A stretch of DNA of 64,000 nucleotides from Flavobacterium silvaticum (GTDB taxonomy: Bacteria; Bacteroidota; Bacteroidia; Flavobacteriales; Flavobacteriaceae): contig NZ_JAAMPU010000104.1 of NCBI RefSeq assembly GCF_012911565.1, positions 1 to 64,000 of the forward strand, in the 5' to 3' direction. Under the pieces are notes generated by a model. That model had not been told where the DNA came from. It ran no database searches and was given only the letters and a program-made list of their open reading frames with translations. The position numbers were made by a program, and so were the translations under genes. Shown here piece by piece: positions 8,153-17,601 of this stretch (the stretch's first letter is position 1; the number at the start of each line of letters is the position of its first letter).

Positions 8153-9292
8153 TTACGGTTTCTGCCTGATCTTCGATTCCAGTTCCGCATCGTAAAAGAA
8201 CAGGAACATGCTTCCCATCATATCCTGATCGATAGCGGTTGTATTGTCACATTCCTGCCGAAGTTCGTAGTGATGGTTTGCGTAAAGCCAGATGCCCTGT
8301 TCAGATGAAAATGCCGTGACTTTCTCAAGCCCGATTTTATCTTTGTAATTCGTCATCTCACTTTTGAAAATGACTTTGTTGTCGGTCAGGTCGAAAACAG
8401 TGAGCGATGTCGAAAACGGATGCACATGAACGGCCGCGGCATGTAACCGTAAACTATCCTTCATTTGCAATTGTCCGTCAATGCTGCTGTGCCAAGTGCT
8501 TTTTCCGGGCGGAATCACCCAATGTCCCGACAGTTTTCCGCCTTTGCCGTCGTCATATGTATGATTCTTGGTTTCGACCGGAATACAACTGTTCGCCGCC
8601 GGATCGAGCGGTTCCTTGTAGGGATCTTTCTCATCGAACGGAAGCGCGACAAAAATGGTCCTTGTCATCAACGGTTTGAGTCCGTCTCCGTTTTTTTGGT
8701 AATCGATGTCGATTTCATGCTTGATCCAAAGATCCGCATCTTTTATGTTGTGGTTCAGTGATTCGGTCGTTACGGTTAACAGGTCGTTGCCTCGCATCGG
8801 AATCCCGTAACCTTTTGGAAATTCAAAACTTTCCTGACCGTTCGAAAGCGAGGTCATACGCGGATACTGTACGCCAACGCGGTTCAACAGCCCGAAGCCC
8901 GTATAATATCTGGAATCGTTGAAATCAATATTCGTATGACAGATAAAGTCATTCGATAATTGCGTAGTCATTTTGGAATCGAGCGCCTTCACTTTAAAGC
9001 CTGTAAGCCAGACCAGCGACGTGTCTTGCGAAAGCTGGACGAAATTCGTCGCCTTCGGGCCTTCCATAGATTTGTAGATGCCATCGATAAGGAACGTTGG
9101 TGAAATCATGCGGTATTCAGACGGTTCCTTGTCGATGTCCCATTTGTTCTTTACGATTCCGGTGCGGAACAGGAATTCGGTTTTCACGATGGCCTTGTGC
9201 CGGTTCGAAAGCTGGCTGTAACCAATCGCTCCCACCACAATGGCCCCGATCACAAAGCCGCCCGCAATTTTGTATATCTTTGACTTACGCAT
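8153..9292 (-). CDS. Membrane-anchored protein with copper-monooxygenase-like motifs
   Basis: 379 residues from ATG 9292. Longer in-frame starts at 9316 and 9442 (TTG) exist, but a minus-strand TAAGTTTG at 9298-9305 lies 5 bases before ATG 9292. One N-terminal membrane segment (IAGGFVIGAIVVGAIGY) is followed by a large extracytoplasmic domain. Histidine motifs ICHTNIDF, AAVHVHPFS and NHHYELRQECDNTT, and a Met-rich end DQDMMGSMFLFFYD, resemble the ligands of type II copper monooxygenases (PHM/DBH: HxH plus a Met in a late beta strand). That resemblance is by eye only; the safe call is hypothetical. Confidence 0.6.
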   Translation of the reverse strand: MRKSKIYKIAGGFVIGAIVVGAIGYSQLSNRHKAIVKTEFLFRTGIVKNKWDIDKEPSEYRMISPTFLIDGIYKSMEGPKATNFVQLSQDTSLVWLTGFKVKALDSKMTTQLSNDFICHTNIDFNDSRYYTGFGLLNRVGVQYPRMTSLSNGQESFEFPKGYGIPMRGNDLLTVTTESLNHNIKDADLWIKHEIDIDYQKNGDGLKPLMTRTIFVALPFDEKDPYKEPLDPAANSCIPVETKNHTYDDGKGGKLSGHWVIPPGKSTWHSSIDGQLQMKDSLRLHAAAVHVHPFSTSLTVFDLTDNKVIFKSEMTNYKDKIGLEKVTAFSSEQGIWLYANHHYELRQECDNTTAIDQDMMGSMFLFFYDAELESKIRQKP

Positions 9293-9305
9293 CCTTGCAA
9301 ACTTA
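9275..9305. promoter_or_regulatory. Overlapping divergent -7 elements
   Basis: Plus-strand TATCTTTG (9275-9282) is 32 bases before the acyltransferase start at 9315. Minus-strand TAAGTTTG (9298-9305) is 5 bases before the start of the membrane protein at 9292. Each promoter therefore lies inside or against the other gene's first codons. Confidence 0.5.
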
Positions 9306-9314
9306 ACGCATTTC

Positions 9315-10454
9315 ATGATTCCCGACCTGCCGCAGCAACAGAAAATTTTTGGTCTCGACGCCATGCGCGTGTTGGCGATATTGCTGGTGCTGTCGGCGCA
9401 TTGCCTTTGGATTTTTGAAGGACACAAAAGCCTGTTTACCAAAATCGTCAGTTTCTCGGGGTTTATGGGTGTCGAGATTTTCTTTGTTCTCAGCGGATAC
9501 CTTATCGGTGGAAGCCTGTATCGTATTTTTACCGATTCCGGTTTCGATTACCAAAAAGTGCGTCGGTTCCTCAAACGGCGGTCATTGCGTATCATGCCAA
9601 GTTACCTGCTGATTCTTTGCGTCAATCTTGTCGTTGCTTTTCTGATCGGTTTGTCTGTCGATGAACCTTGGAAATATTTTCTGTTCCTGCAGAATTTCGC
9701 CCATCCCATGTTGCCGTTCTTTCCGGAATCGTGGTCTATGTCGATCAAGGAAATTCCTTATTTCATCATTCCTTTCGGTTTGTTGGTTGTGGCTGCTGTC
9801 TTCCGCGGAATCGACAGGGGGAAATTATTTTTTATTTTTATTTTCATGCTGTATTTGTCGGCTATCGGCAATAAAATCTGGTTTCATGTCGAACATTCAG
9901 ATACGATGAGCATGCACGACTGGAACATTTCGCTTCGGTCGGTTTTTGTTTTCAGATATGATGCGGTGTTGACCGGCGTGCTTTTTTTCTGGCTTCGGTC
10001 GCGTTTCCGGAATATCTGGGCGAATTATAAATGGCATTTTGCAATCCTTGGGATTTTGCTTTTCGGATCGATGGCTTTCATTACCGGAGTCGCCAAATTG
10101 TCGCTTGCCAATTACCCATTTTTCTGGAATGTGTGCCTGTTGCCTTTGTTGTCGTTGGCGTCGGCTATGTCATTGCCTTTTTTCTCCGAATGGACTTCGG
10201 CATCGGTCATTCTTGATAAGCCAGTGACTTTCCTCGGCAACATTTCCTATTCGATCTACCTGATCCATTACAGCTTGGTTTTGTGGCTGATGAAGCAATT
10301 CTTCCCGACGGCTAATTTGTCCGTACCAATGCTTTTTGGCTACATGATCATTTATCTTTCGATTACCATCGGATTGAGTTGGCTATTGTACAGCTATTAT
10401 GAAAAACCAATTTTAAAATGGCGCATGCGTCTCACGAAGTATGGCCAGGGATAG
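9315..10454 (+). CDS. Acyltransferase family 3 membrane protein (OafA-like)
   Basis: 379 residues from ATG 9315; an in-frame ATG at 9240 would overlap the divergent gene further and adds no conserved sequence. About ten hydrophobic segments are visible. The N-terminal GLDAMRVLAILLVLSAHC holds the family's catalytic-region histidine, followed by VEIFFVLSGYLIGG and RRFLKRRSLRIMPSYL. Such proteins O-acylate sugars on lipopolysaccharide, exopolysaccharide or antibiotics in the inner membrane; the substrate cannot be read. It overlaps the next, paralogous gene by 14 bases. Confidence 0.85.
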   Translation: MIPDLPQQQKIFGLDAMRVLAILLVLSAHCLWIFEGHKSLFTKIVSFSGFMGVEIFFVLSGYLIGGSLYRIFTDSGFDYQKVRRFLKRRSLRIMPSYLLILCVNLVVAFLIGLSVDEPWKYFLFLQNFAHPMLPFFPESWSMSIKEIPYFIIPFGLLVVAAVFRGIDRGKLFFIFIFMLYLSAIGNKIWFHVEHSDTMSMHDWNISLRSVFVFRYDAVLTGVLFFWLRSRFRNIWANYKWHFAILGILLFGSMAFITGVAKLSLANYPFFWNVCLLPLLSLASAMSLPFFSEWTSASVILDKPVTFLGNISYSIYLIHYSLVLWLMKQFFPTANLSVPMLFGYMIIYLSITIGLSWLLYSYYEKPILKWRMRLTKYGQG

Positions 10455-11526
10455 GATTTTTGGATTGGATGTCATGCGCAGTGCGGCAATTACCATGGTT
10501 GTTTGCGGACATTTGTGGTGGCTGTTGCCGAACAAAACCGGAATGGCTGGTCAACTCGCAAGCTTGGGCGGTTTTTTTGGGGTCGAATTGTTTTTTGTGC
10601 TTTCGGGCTTTTTGATCGGACGGATTTTATTGCGGCAATTCCTGAATTCAGATTTCGACCGAAAAGCAATTCTTACTTTCCTCAAACGTCGTTGGTTGCG
10701 GACGCTTCCGAATTACTATCTGGCTTTGATCCTCAACATTATCCTGGCTTTGTGGTTTTCGAGTTCCGAACCGAATTGGAAATACATTTTCTTCCTTCAG
10801 AATTTTGCATGGCCCATGACGCCGTTTTTTACCGAGTCGTGGAGTTTGTCGGTAGAAGAATTTGCCTATTTGATTTTACCGATGGCTTTGTTTATCGCAG
10901 TGATTTTTATGAGACGGAAAACACTGCAAACATTTTTTGCCATTACGATATTGCTGATTTTAATCGGATTCCTGATGCGGTTTCATTATCATTCCCAACA
11001 TTCAGGCATGACGCTCGACTATTGGAACATCGGGTTGAAATCTGTCGTGGTTTATAGATTGGATGCGATTTTTACGGGCGTGCTCGCAGCGATTCTGTCT
11101 GTTAGGTTTCCTGGCTTTTGGTTCAAATCGCGTTTGCTTTTTCTGCTGATCGGAATCCTGATAATTGGCTTTCTTTCTGTAGGTGTCGGATTTTTGGGAT
11201 TGTCGTTTGACAAATACCAGTTGTTCTGGAATGTATTTTATCTGCCGTTGGCATCTTTTGGATTTTGTTGCTTTTTACCCTTTTGTTCGGTTTGGGCTAT
11301 AGGCGGAATCGCATCGGCACCAATTACGTTCATCAGTAAAATTTCTTATGCGTTGTATTTGGTGCACTACGGAATTGTTTTGCAGTGCGTAAAGCATTTT
11401 GCACCTGAGGTCTTTGGTATGCAATTCCTGCTTTACATCTTCATCAGCCTTGGATTGAGTTACCTGATGTATGCTTGTTTTGAAAAACGGTTTCTCAAAT
11501 GGCGCGATCGGAACCTTCCAGAATAG
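10441..11526 (+). CDS. Acyltransferase family 3 membrane protein (paralogue)
   Basis: 361 residues, ATG inside the end of the preceding gene. It is clearly related to it along its length: GLDVMRSAAITMVVCGHL, VELFFVLSGFLIGR and RRWLRTLPNYYLAL match equivalent blocks, and NFAWPMTPFFTESWSLSVEE is the usual family motif. The tandem pair looks like a local duplication, with translation coupled by the 14-base overlap. The preceding copy has WSMSIKE in place of WSLSVEE, so the pair may have different acceptors. Confidence 0.85.
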   Translation: MARDRIFGLDVMRSAAITMVVCGHLWWLLPNKTGMAGQLASLGGFFGVELFFVLSGFLIGRILLRQFLNSDFDRKAILTFLKRRWLRTLPNYYLALILNIILALWFSSSEPNWKYIFFLQNFAWPMTPFFTESWSLSVEEFAYLILPMALFIAVIFMRRKTLQTFFAITILLILIGFLMRFHYHSQHSGMTLDYWNIGLKSVVVYRLDAIFTGVLAAILSVRFPGFWFKSRLLFLLIGILIIGFLSVGVGFLGLSFDKYQLFWNVFYLPLASFGFCCFLPFCSVWAIGGIASAPITFISKISYALYLVHYGIVLQCVKHFAPEVFGMQFLLYIFISLGLSYLMYACFEKRFLKWRDRNLPE

Positions 11527-11633
11527 AGCGAAATCGATTGCAGGGCTTAATTTAGAATGATTCTACAACCTTTGGGGAAGTATTGTTTTTGGTAAATCGG
11601 CAATAAAAAAACCTTAAAATAACGAATTGGTAA

Positions 11634-11760
11634 AATTTTATTAAAAATCTAAGTTTTACTTAATAAAATTCATTGAAAGTCCTGAATCGGAAATAATAAT
11701 AATCGGATTCATTCAATTTATTAAAAATCTTTCAGCTATTACCTAAATTAAGTAAATTTG
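11634..11760 (+). promoter_or_regulatory. Aconitase upstream region with repeats and -7 element
   Basis: The AT-rich 261 bp before aconitase holds an 11-bp inverted repeat (AATTTTATTAA 11634-11644 with TTAATAAAATT 11660-11670), a 14-bp direct repeat TTTATTAAAAATCT (11637-11650 and 11717-11730) and a -7 element TAAATTTG (11753-11760). The repeats could be operator half-sites; nothing else is visible. Confidence 0.45.
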
Positions 11761-11787
11761 CACTGCACAAATTAACATACCCAGATT

Positions 11788-14049
11788 ATGGCTTTTGATA
11801 TTGAAATGATTAAAAAGGTGTATGCGAATATGCCCGCTCGTGTCGATAAAGCACGCGAGATCGTCGGCCGTCCGCTTACCCTTTCTGAAAAAATATTGTA
11901 CAATCACCTTTGGGAAGGAATGCCATCCCAATCTTTTACCCGCGGTAAGGATTATGTAGATTTCGCCCCGGATCGTGTTGCCTGCCAGGATGCCACCGCA
12001 CAAATGGCCCTTTTGCAATTCATGCACGCCGGAAAACCTCAGGTTGCTGTTCCCACAACGGTTCATTGCGATCACCTGATCCAGGCGAAAGTCAATGCCA
12101 AAACAGATTTGGCGCGTGCCAAAGAACAAAGTAACGAAGTATTCGACTTTTTGTCGTCAATCTCAAATAAATACGGAATCGGTTTCTGGAAACCCGGAGC
12201 CGGAATCATCCACCAGGTTGTCCTTGAAAATTATGCTTTCCCGGGCGGAATGATGATTGGAACCGATTCACACACTGTAAATGCAGGTGGACTTGGAATG
12301 GTCGCAATCGGAGTCGGTGGTGCCGATGCCGTTGACGTAATGTCGGGCATGGCATGGGAACTTAAATTCCCGAAACTGATTGGTGTGCATTTGACCGGAA
12401 AACTGTCGGGTTGGACTGCACCAAAAGATGTGATCTTAAAAGTGGCCGGAATCCTGACCGTGAAAGGTGGAACCGGTGCCATTGTTGAATATTTCGGAGA
12501 AGGTGCGACTTCTATGTCATGTACCGGAAAAGGAACCATCTGTAACATGGGTGCTGAAATCGGGGCAACGACTTCGACTTTCGGGTATGACGATTCCATG
12601 GAGCGCTACCTGCGTTCTACAAACCGTGCCGATGTTGCTGATGAAGCCAACAAAATCCGTCCGTATCTTACCGGTGATGCAGAAGTATATGCAAATCCGG
12701 AACAGTACTTCGATCAGGTTATCGAAATCAATCTTTCTGAACTGGAGCCGCATTTGAACGGACCTTTCACTCCGGATTTGGCAACGCCGATTTCGAAAAT
12801 GAAGGAAGAAGCGATCAAAAATGATTGGCCTTTACAAATCCAGGTTGGACTTATTGGGTCTTGTACCAATTCGTCTTATGAAGATATCGCACGTTCGGCT
12901 TCTTTGGCCAAACAGGTAGCGGATAAAAAACTGAAGACCAAGGCACAATTCACCATCACTCCGGGTTCTGAAGTGGTGCGTCATACCATAGAACGCGATG
13001 GTTTCATCGACCTTTTCGATAAAATCAACGCGACTGTTTTTGCCAACGCCTGTGGACCGTGTATCGGAATGTGGGACAGGGAAGGAGCAGAGAAAGAAGA
13101 ACGCAATACCATTGTCCACTCCTTCAACCGTAACTTCTCGAAACGTGCCGATGGAAACCCGAACACACTGGCGTTCGTAGGTTCGCCGGAATTGGTTACA
13201 GCTTTGGCAATCGCCGGGGATTTGAGTTTCAACCCAATAACCGATACGTTGATCAACGAAGACGGCATGGAAGTGAAACTCGATGAGCCGACCGGAAATG
13301 AATTGCCTCCAAAAGGATTCGATGCCGAAGATCCGGGTTATCAGGCACCGGCTGCAGATGGTTCGCATGTTCAGGTTGTCGTCAGCCCGACATCGGAACG
13401 TCTTCAGTTGCTCGCTCCTTTTGCCGAGTGGGATCATAAGAACATCACAGGTGCCAAATTGCTTATCAAAGCTTTCGGAAAATGTACCACCGACCACATT
13501 TCAATGGCCGGCCCTTGGTTGCGTTTCCGCGGACACCTCGACAATATCTCGAACAATATGCTTATTGGTGCCATCAACGCATTCAACCAGAAAGCAAACT
13601 CAGTTAAGAATCAGCTGACAGGCGAGTATGATGCGGTTCCTGCAGTCCAAAGAGCTTACAAAGCGGCTGGAATTCCATCGATTGTTGTGGGGGATCACAA
13701 TTACGGAGAAGGTTCTTCGCGTGAGCACGCAGCCATGGAACCTCGTTTCCTTGGTGTGAAAGCGGTGCTTGTAAAATCGTTCGCACGTATCCACGAGACC
13801 AACCTCAAAAAACAAGGAATGCTAGCGCTTACGTTTGCCAATGAGGCCGATTATGATCTGATCCAGGAAGACGATACCATCAACTTCCCGGACCTGGTCG
13901 AATTCGCTCCGGGCAAACAACTGACGCTTGAATTCGTCCACAAAGACGGAAGCAAAGATGTCATCATGGCCAACCATTCCTACAACGAAGGCCAGATTGG
14001 CTGGTTCGTTGCCGGTTCGGCTTTGAATCTTATTGCTACCGAAGCATAA
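11788..14049 (+). CDS. acn: Aconitate hydratase (mitochondrial-type aconitase)
   Basis: 753 residues. It isomerises citrate to isocitrate in the TCA cycle with a [4Fe-4S] cluster. Cluster cysteines are in [13 protein letters not shown] and [30 protein letters not shown] and the late swivel-domain [15 protein letters not shown] and [15 protein letters not shown] are the aconitase signatures. The start fits the family ([17 protein letters not shown]) and length matches the mitochondrial-type enzyme rather than the 890-residue AcnA. It is a single-gene unit with its own promoter and terminator. Confidence 0.95.
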   Translation: MAFDIEMIKKVYANMPARVDKAREIVGRPLTLSEKILYNHLWEGMPSQSFTRGKDYVDFAPDRVACQDATAQMALLQFMHAGKPQVAVPTTVHCDHLIQAKVNAKTDLARAKEQSNEVFDFLSSISNKYGIGFWKPGAGIIHQVVLENYAFPGGMMIGTDSHTVNAGGLGMVAIGVGGADAVDVMSGMAWELKFPKLIGVHLTGKLSGWTAPKDVILKVAGILTVKGGTGAIVEYFGEGATSMSCTGKGTICNMGAEIGATTSTFGYDDSMERYLRSTNRADVADEANKIRPYLTGDAEVYANPEQYFDQVIEINLSELEPHLNGPFTPDLATPISKMKEEAIKNDWPLQIQVGLIGSCTNSSYEDIARSASLAKQVADKKLKTKAQFTITPGSEVVRHTIERDGFIDLFDKINATVFANACGPCIGMWDREGAEKEERNTIVHSFNRNFSKRADGNPNTLAFVGSPELVTALAIAGDLSFNPITDTLINEDGMEVKLDEPTGNELPPKGFDAEDPGYQAPAADGSHVQVVVSPTSERLQLLAPFAEWDHKNITGAKLLIKAFGKCTTDHISMAGPWLRFRGHLDNISNNMLIGAINAFNQKANSVKNQLTGEYDAVPAVQRAYKAAGIPSIVVGDHNYGEGSSREHAAMEPRFLGVKAVLVKSFARIHETNLKKQGMLALTFANEADYDLIQEDDTINFPDLVEFAPGKQLTLEFVHKDGSKDVIMANHSYNEGQIGWFVAGSALNLIATEA

Positions 14050-14070
14050 AAATATTTCTGATTTTTAAAG

Positions 14071-14097
14071 AAAGCCTCTCAGTTTGGGAGGCTTTTT
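14071..14097. terminator. Bidirectional terminator between aconitase and the HlyD gene
   Basis: AAAGCCTC (14071-14078) pairs with GAGGCTTT (14088-14095), with T-runs on the plus side and T-rich sequence on the minus side. It serves the convergent ends of aconitase (stop at 14049) and the export operon (stop at 14096). Confidence 0.8.
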
Positions 14098-15409
14098 ATT
14101 TTGATGGCGCTACCGAAGATCCGCCTGATGACATTCCTTTGAACTGATAGAAGATGCGTTGTATCAGACGCAAATCATCGGTTATGATGCTCGCATTACC
14201 CGAAAGTTCCTTGTCGAATTTGATTTGCTTTCCATAGGAGGTATGCAATCCGTCCGGAAGCGAAATCTGTGTAAAATAACCGCCTTCCTTATCGGGAACG
14301 ATCGACATGGTTTCTACGGTTCCTTCAAGCACTCCATATTCCTGGTATGGAAAATTATCAAGGCGCACCAATACTTTCTGGCCTGACCGGACCTTGCCTG
14401 AATTCTGTGCCGCCACCGTTAAATTACCCACGAATTGTTGTTGGTCGTCCGGAAGTATGGTCGCGAAAAGTTCCCCGGAACGTATCAGCCCGTTTTCTTT
14501 CCACGCATTCTGGAAAAGGAATTTTCCATTGTAAGAAGCCCGGAAAACATAGGTCTGTTCCCAAATTCGGATGGCTTTTTTGAGTTCATCAAGCGACTGC
14601 TGAAGCGAACTTCTGTTGGTCACATCGGTTTTTTCCTGTGTGATTTTGCTGCCGACAATCTGTTTCCGTGTCTGGTTGATGGCGTCGCGTTGCTGTGAAA
14701 TCGACATATTTGTCTGATCGTATGTCTGCTGCGCTTGCAGGCTCGATGCTTTTTCCTTCTCGTAATCCAGTTTCGATATGACACCTTTGTCGAACAATTC
14801 CTGGGCGCGTTTAAACTGGAGTTCGGCGATGCGGAGTTTTGTGGCTTCTATTTTTTGCTGTTGGTACAATCCTTCGAGCCGACCCAGGTTCTCTTTTTGT
14901 GAAATTTCAGATGCCGAGATATCTTCGGCAATCGGATGCAGCTTTTCATTGAGTTCATTCTCGGTATACGCCCTGCTGAACTGGATGAACGGCGATTGGA
15001 TATCTCCCAATTGGGTGTGTTTGAGCTCATCGAACGGAAACTTGAAATCGTCATCGCCGCCTATGTTTTCAAGCTCTTTTTTAAGCTTCAGCACGTCTTC
15101 ATAATTGGCTGAACTCTCAAGTATGCCCAGCAATTCACCCCGTTTGACTTTTTGGGAATTAGCAACAAAAAGTTTGGCGATCCTTCCGCTGGCTCGTGCT
15201 TCAAGCCGTTCGGGCGGACTTTGGGAAGTGACGATGGCTTTGGCTGAAATAATATCGGGATATTTGATGAACCAGGACAAAATCACGGTACCGATGATGA
15301 TCAGGAAAACAATCGAAATGCCGTACCGGATGATCCATCGCGGCGGCCGTGTCAGGACTTCATGCATGGCATCTGACCTCAATTCCAGTTCTTCAAGGTT
15401 TTTTTTCAT
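14096..15409 (-). CDS. HlyD-family secretion adaptor of the peptide export system
   Basis: 437 residues. One N-terminal membrane helix (YGISIVFLIIIGTVILSWFI) is followed by a biotinyl/lipoyl-like segment (GRIAKLFVANSQKVKRGELL), a long coiled coil and a beta-barrel end (GQKVLVRLDNFPYQEYG). This is the periplasmic adaptor that works with C39-type ABC exporters. It starts 2 bases after the ABC gene's stop and is the last gene of the seven-gene minus-strand operon beginning at 22811. No outer-membrane TolC gene is present; it is presumably elsewhere. Confidence 0.88.
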   Translation of the reverse strand: MKKNLEELELRSDAMHEVLTRPPRWIIRYGISIVFLIIIGTVILSWFIKYPDIISAKAIVTSQSPPERLEARASGRIAKLFVANSQKVKRGELLGILESSANYEDVLKLKKELENIGGDDDFKFPFDELKHTQLGDIQSPFIQFSRAYTENELNEKLHPIAEDISASEISQKENLGRLEGLYQQQKIEATKLRIAELQFKRAQELFDKGVISKLDYEKEKASSLQAQQTYDQTNMSISQQRDAINQTRKQIVGSKITQEKTDVTNRSSLQQSLDELKKAIRIWEQTYVFRASYNGKFLFQNAWKENGLIRSGELFATILPDDQQQFVGNLTVAAQNSGKVRSGQKVLVRLDNFPYQEYGVLEGTVETMSIVPDKEGGYFTQISLPDGLHTSYGKQIKFDKELSGNASIITDDLRLIQRIFYQFKGMSSGGSSVAPSK

Positions 15410-15411
15410 GA

Positions 15412-17601
15412 TCAGTCGCCCAGTTCCAGCTGGTTTTTAACAAGTTCAAAATAATTTTTCCGGTTCGAGATCAGTTCCTTATGCGTCCCGATTTCGACGA
15501 TTTCCCCTTTTTCGAGCACGACGATCTGGTCTGCGTTTTTGACTGTCGAAAGCCGGTGTGCTATGATGATCGCTGTTTTTCCTTTGAGGAAATTATCGAG
15601 ATTTTCCATGATGACTTTTTCATTGTTCGCATCAAGAGATGATGTAGCTTCGTCAAAAAACAGATAATCCGGATTTTTATAAACGGCCCGGGCTATAAGC
15701 AATCGCTGCTTTTGACCGCCCGAAATCCCGGTTCCTTCATTCCCGATTTTGGTGTTGTAAGAAAGCGGCAGGCTTTCGATGAATTCCCGGATATTGGCCG
15801 TTTCCACCGCATATAGCAACCGGGCTTTGTCCACACGGTCATCTCCAACGGCTATGTTGTTGGCAATAGTGTCGTTAAAGATAAAACCGTCCTGCATGAC
15901 TACGCCGCAGTGGGTGCGCCACGCAGAAGGTGAAATCATCGGGAAACGCATGTTGCCGAGTTTTATCTCGCCACCTGTGGGCTCGTAGAATTTCATCAGC
16001 AATTTAAGTAAGGTCGTTTTTCCGCTTCCGCTGGTGCCGACAATGGCGGTAGTCTTTTCCTTTGGGATGATGAGGTTGATATCGGTCAGTACATAATCCG
16101 GATTTCCGGTGTAACGGAACGACAGCTTGCTGATGGATAAAGCCGCCGGTTCAAAATCGTGGATCTTAGGATCGGATGGATTTTCCTCATCTTCCTTATC
16201 GTGGATTTCCCCAAGCCGTTCGAGACTGATCTTGGCATCCTGCAATTGACGGACGAATTCCACCAATTGCATGAGCGGATTGTTGAGTTGCCCGATGATA
16301 TATTGAACCGATAGCATCATCCCCAACGTCAAATCTCCCTTGACAACCAAAGTCGCCGCGAAAAAGGTAATCAGCAAATCTTTTAGCTGGTTGATGCAAT
16401 TCGAACCCACCGACTGCCATTGCTCGAGGCTCAGCGATTGCATGCTGACCTTGAAAAGCCGTATCTGTACGAATTCCCAGCCCCATCGTTTTTGCTTTTC
16501 GGCATTCTGCATCTTGATTTCCTGCATGCCGTTGATGAGTTCCATCACTTTGGATTGCTCGCTCGCGACCTGGCCGAACCTTTTGTAATCGAGTTCTTTT
16601 CGTTTTTTGAGAAAAAAGGCGATCCATAATATGTAAGCGGTACTTCCGGCAAGGAAAATCCCGAAAAGTTGCACATTATAAAAAGCGAGGACAAAGCTGA
16701 AAATAAAGAAATTGACTATTGAAAAAGCGGCGTTGAGCGAATTCCCGGTCAGCAATTGCTCGATGCGGTGATTGTCGCCTATGCGCTGCATGATGTCGCC
16801 CGTCATTCGTGTATCGAAGTAGCTGATTGGCAGTTTCATCAATTTAATGAAGAAATCCGAGACCAGCGAAATATGGATACGTGTACTCAGGTGCAACATG
16901 ATCCACGACCGCAATACCTCAATGGTCGTCTGTCCCACAAAAAGCATGAGCTGGGCCAGCAATATCAGGTAAATGAAATGCAGGTTTTGGGTCTGGATTC
17001 CGGTATCTACAAGGCTTTGCGTGAGGAAAGGGAACAGCAATGAGAAAATGCTTCCCGCCGCCAAACCTATGATAAGCTGTATGACAAGGCTTTTGTACCG
17101 GATCAGGTAACGCGAAAGAAAGGCAAAGCTTCGCGGAGAATCTTCGGTATCCCAATCGCTTTTGTGGAAATCCGGCGTCGGTTCGAGATACAGCACAATG
17201 CCTTCCTCTGTCTTTTCATGTGCGTTCTTCCCAATCCAGAATTTGATGAATTCGTCTTTGGGATACGATATCAGCCCGTAACTCGGATCGGACAGGTACA
17301 CCGTATCTTTTGAAATTTTGTAGACCACCACAAAATGCTGCCCGCTCCAATGTGCTATACACGGCAACTGGACTTCGCTTTCAAGTGTTTCATAATTGAT
17401 CCGAAGCCCTAAAGTGCGGAAACCCATGGCTTCTGCCGCATCGCTGAGGCCCAATAACGTACTGCCTTCGCGCGTTGTTTCGGACAAATTCCGGATTTGT
17501 TGGAGTTCGATATTCTTGCCGTAAAATTTGGCGATAATACGGATGCATGTCGGGCCACAATCTTTGCTGTCGGGCTGTTTATAAAAAGGAAAGCGTGCCA
17601 T
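15412..17601 (-). CDS. C39-peptidase ABC exporter for double-glycine peptides
   Basis: 729 residues. N-terminal C39 cysteine peptidase with Gln9, catalytic Cys15 (KDCGPTC), His89 (SGQHFVVV) and Asp105 (LSDPSYG), so it should be active. Then comes a six-helix membrane domain and a nucleotide-binding domain with Walker A GTSGSGKTT, signature GISGGQKQR, Walker B YLFFDEATSSLD and H-loop IIAHRLSTV. Such proteins cut the leader after Gly-Gly while exporting the core peptide. The likely substrate is the 76-residue peptide at the head of the operon. Its start overlaps the last base of the VKOR-fusion gene's stop codon. Confidence 0.93.
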   Translation of the reverse strand: MARFPFYKQPDSKDCGPTCIRIIAKFYGKNIELQQIRNLSETTREGSTLLGLSDAAEAMGFRTLGLRINYETLESEVQLPCIAHWSGQHFVVVYKISKDTVYLSDPSYGLISYPKDEFIKFWIGKNAHEKTEEGIVLYLEPTPDFHKSDWDTEDSPRSFAFLSRYLIRYKSLVIQLIIGLAAGSIFSLLFPFLTQSLVDTGIQTQNLHFIYLILLAQLMLFVGQTTIEVLRSWIMLHLSTRIHISLVSDFFIKLMKLPISYFDTRMTGDIMQRIGDNHRIEQLLTGNSLNAAFSIVNFFIFSFVLAFYNVQLFGIFLAGSTAYILWIAFFLKKRKELDYKRFGQVASEQSKVMELINGMQEIKMQNAEKQKRWGWEFVQIRLFKVSMQSLSLEQWQSVGSNCINQLKDLLITFFAATLVVKGDLTLGMMLSVQYIIGQLNNPLMQLVEFVRQLQDAKISLERLGEIHDKEDEENPSDPKIHDFEPAALSISKLSFRYTGNPDYVLTDINLIIPKEKTTAIVGTSGSGKTTLLKLLMKFYEPTGGEIKLGNMRFPMISPSAWRTHCGVVMQDGFIFNDTIANNIAVGDDRVDKARLLYAVETANIREFIESLPLSYNTKIGNEGTGISGGQKQRLLIARAVYKNPDYLFFDEATSSLDANNEKVIMENLDNFLKGKTAIIIAHRLSTVKNADQIVVLEKGEIVEIGTHKELISNRKNYFELVKNQLELGD

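Noticed and set aside
8153..9442. Longer start (TTG 9442) for the copper-monooxygenase-like protein
   Set aside because: The added 50 residues lie antisense to the acyltransferase start and precede the natural membrane anchor; a -7 element supports ATG 9292.
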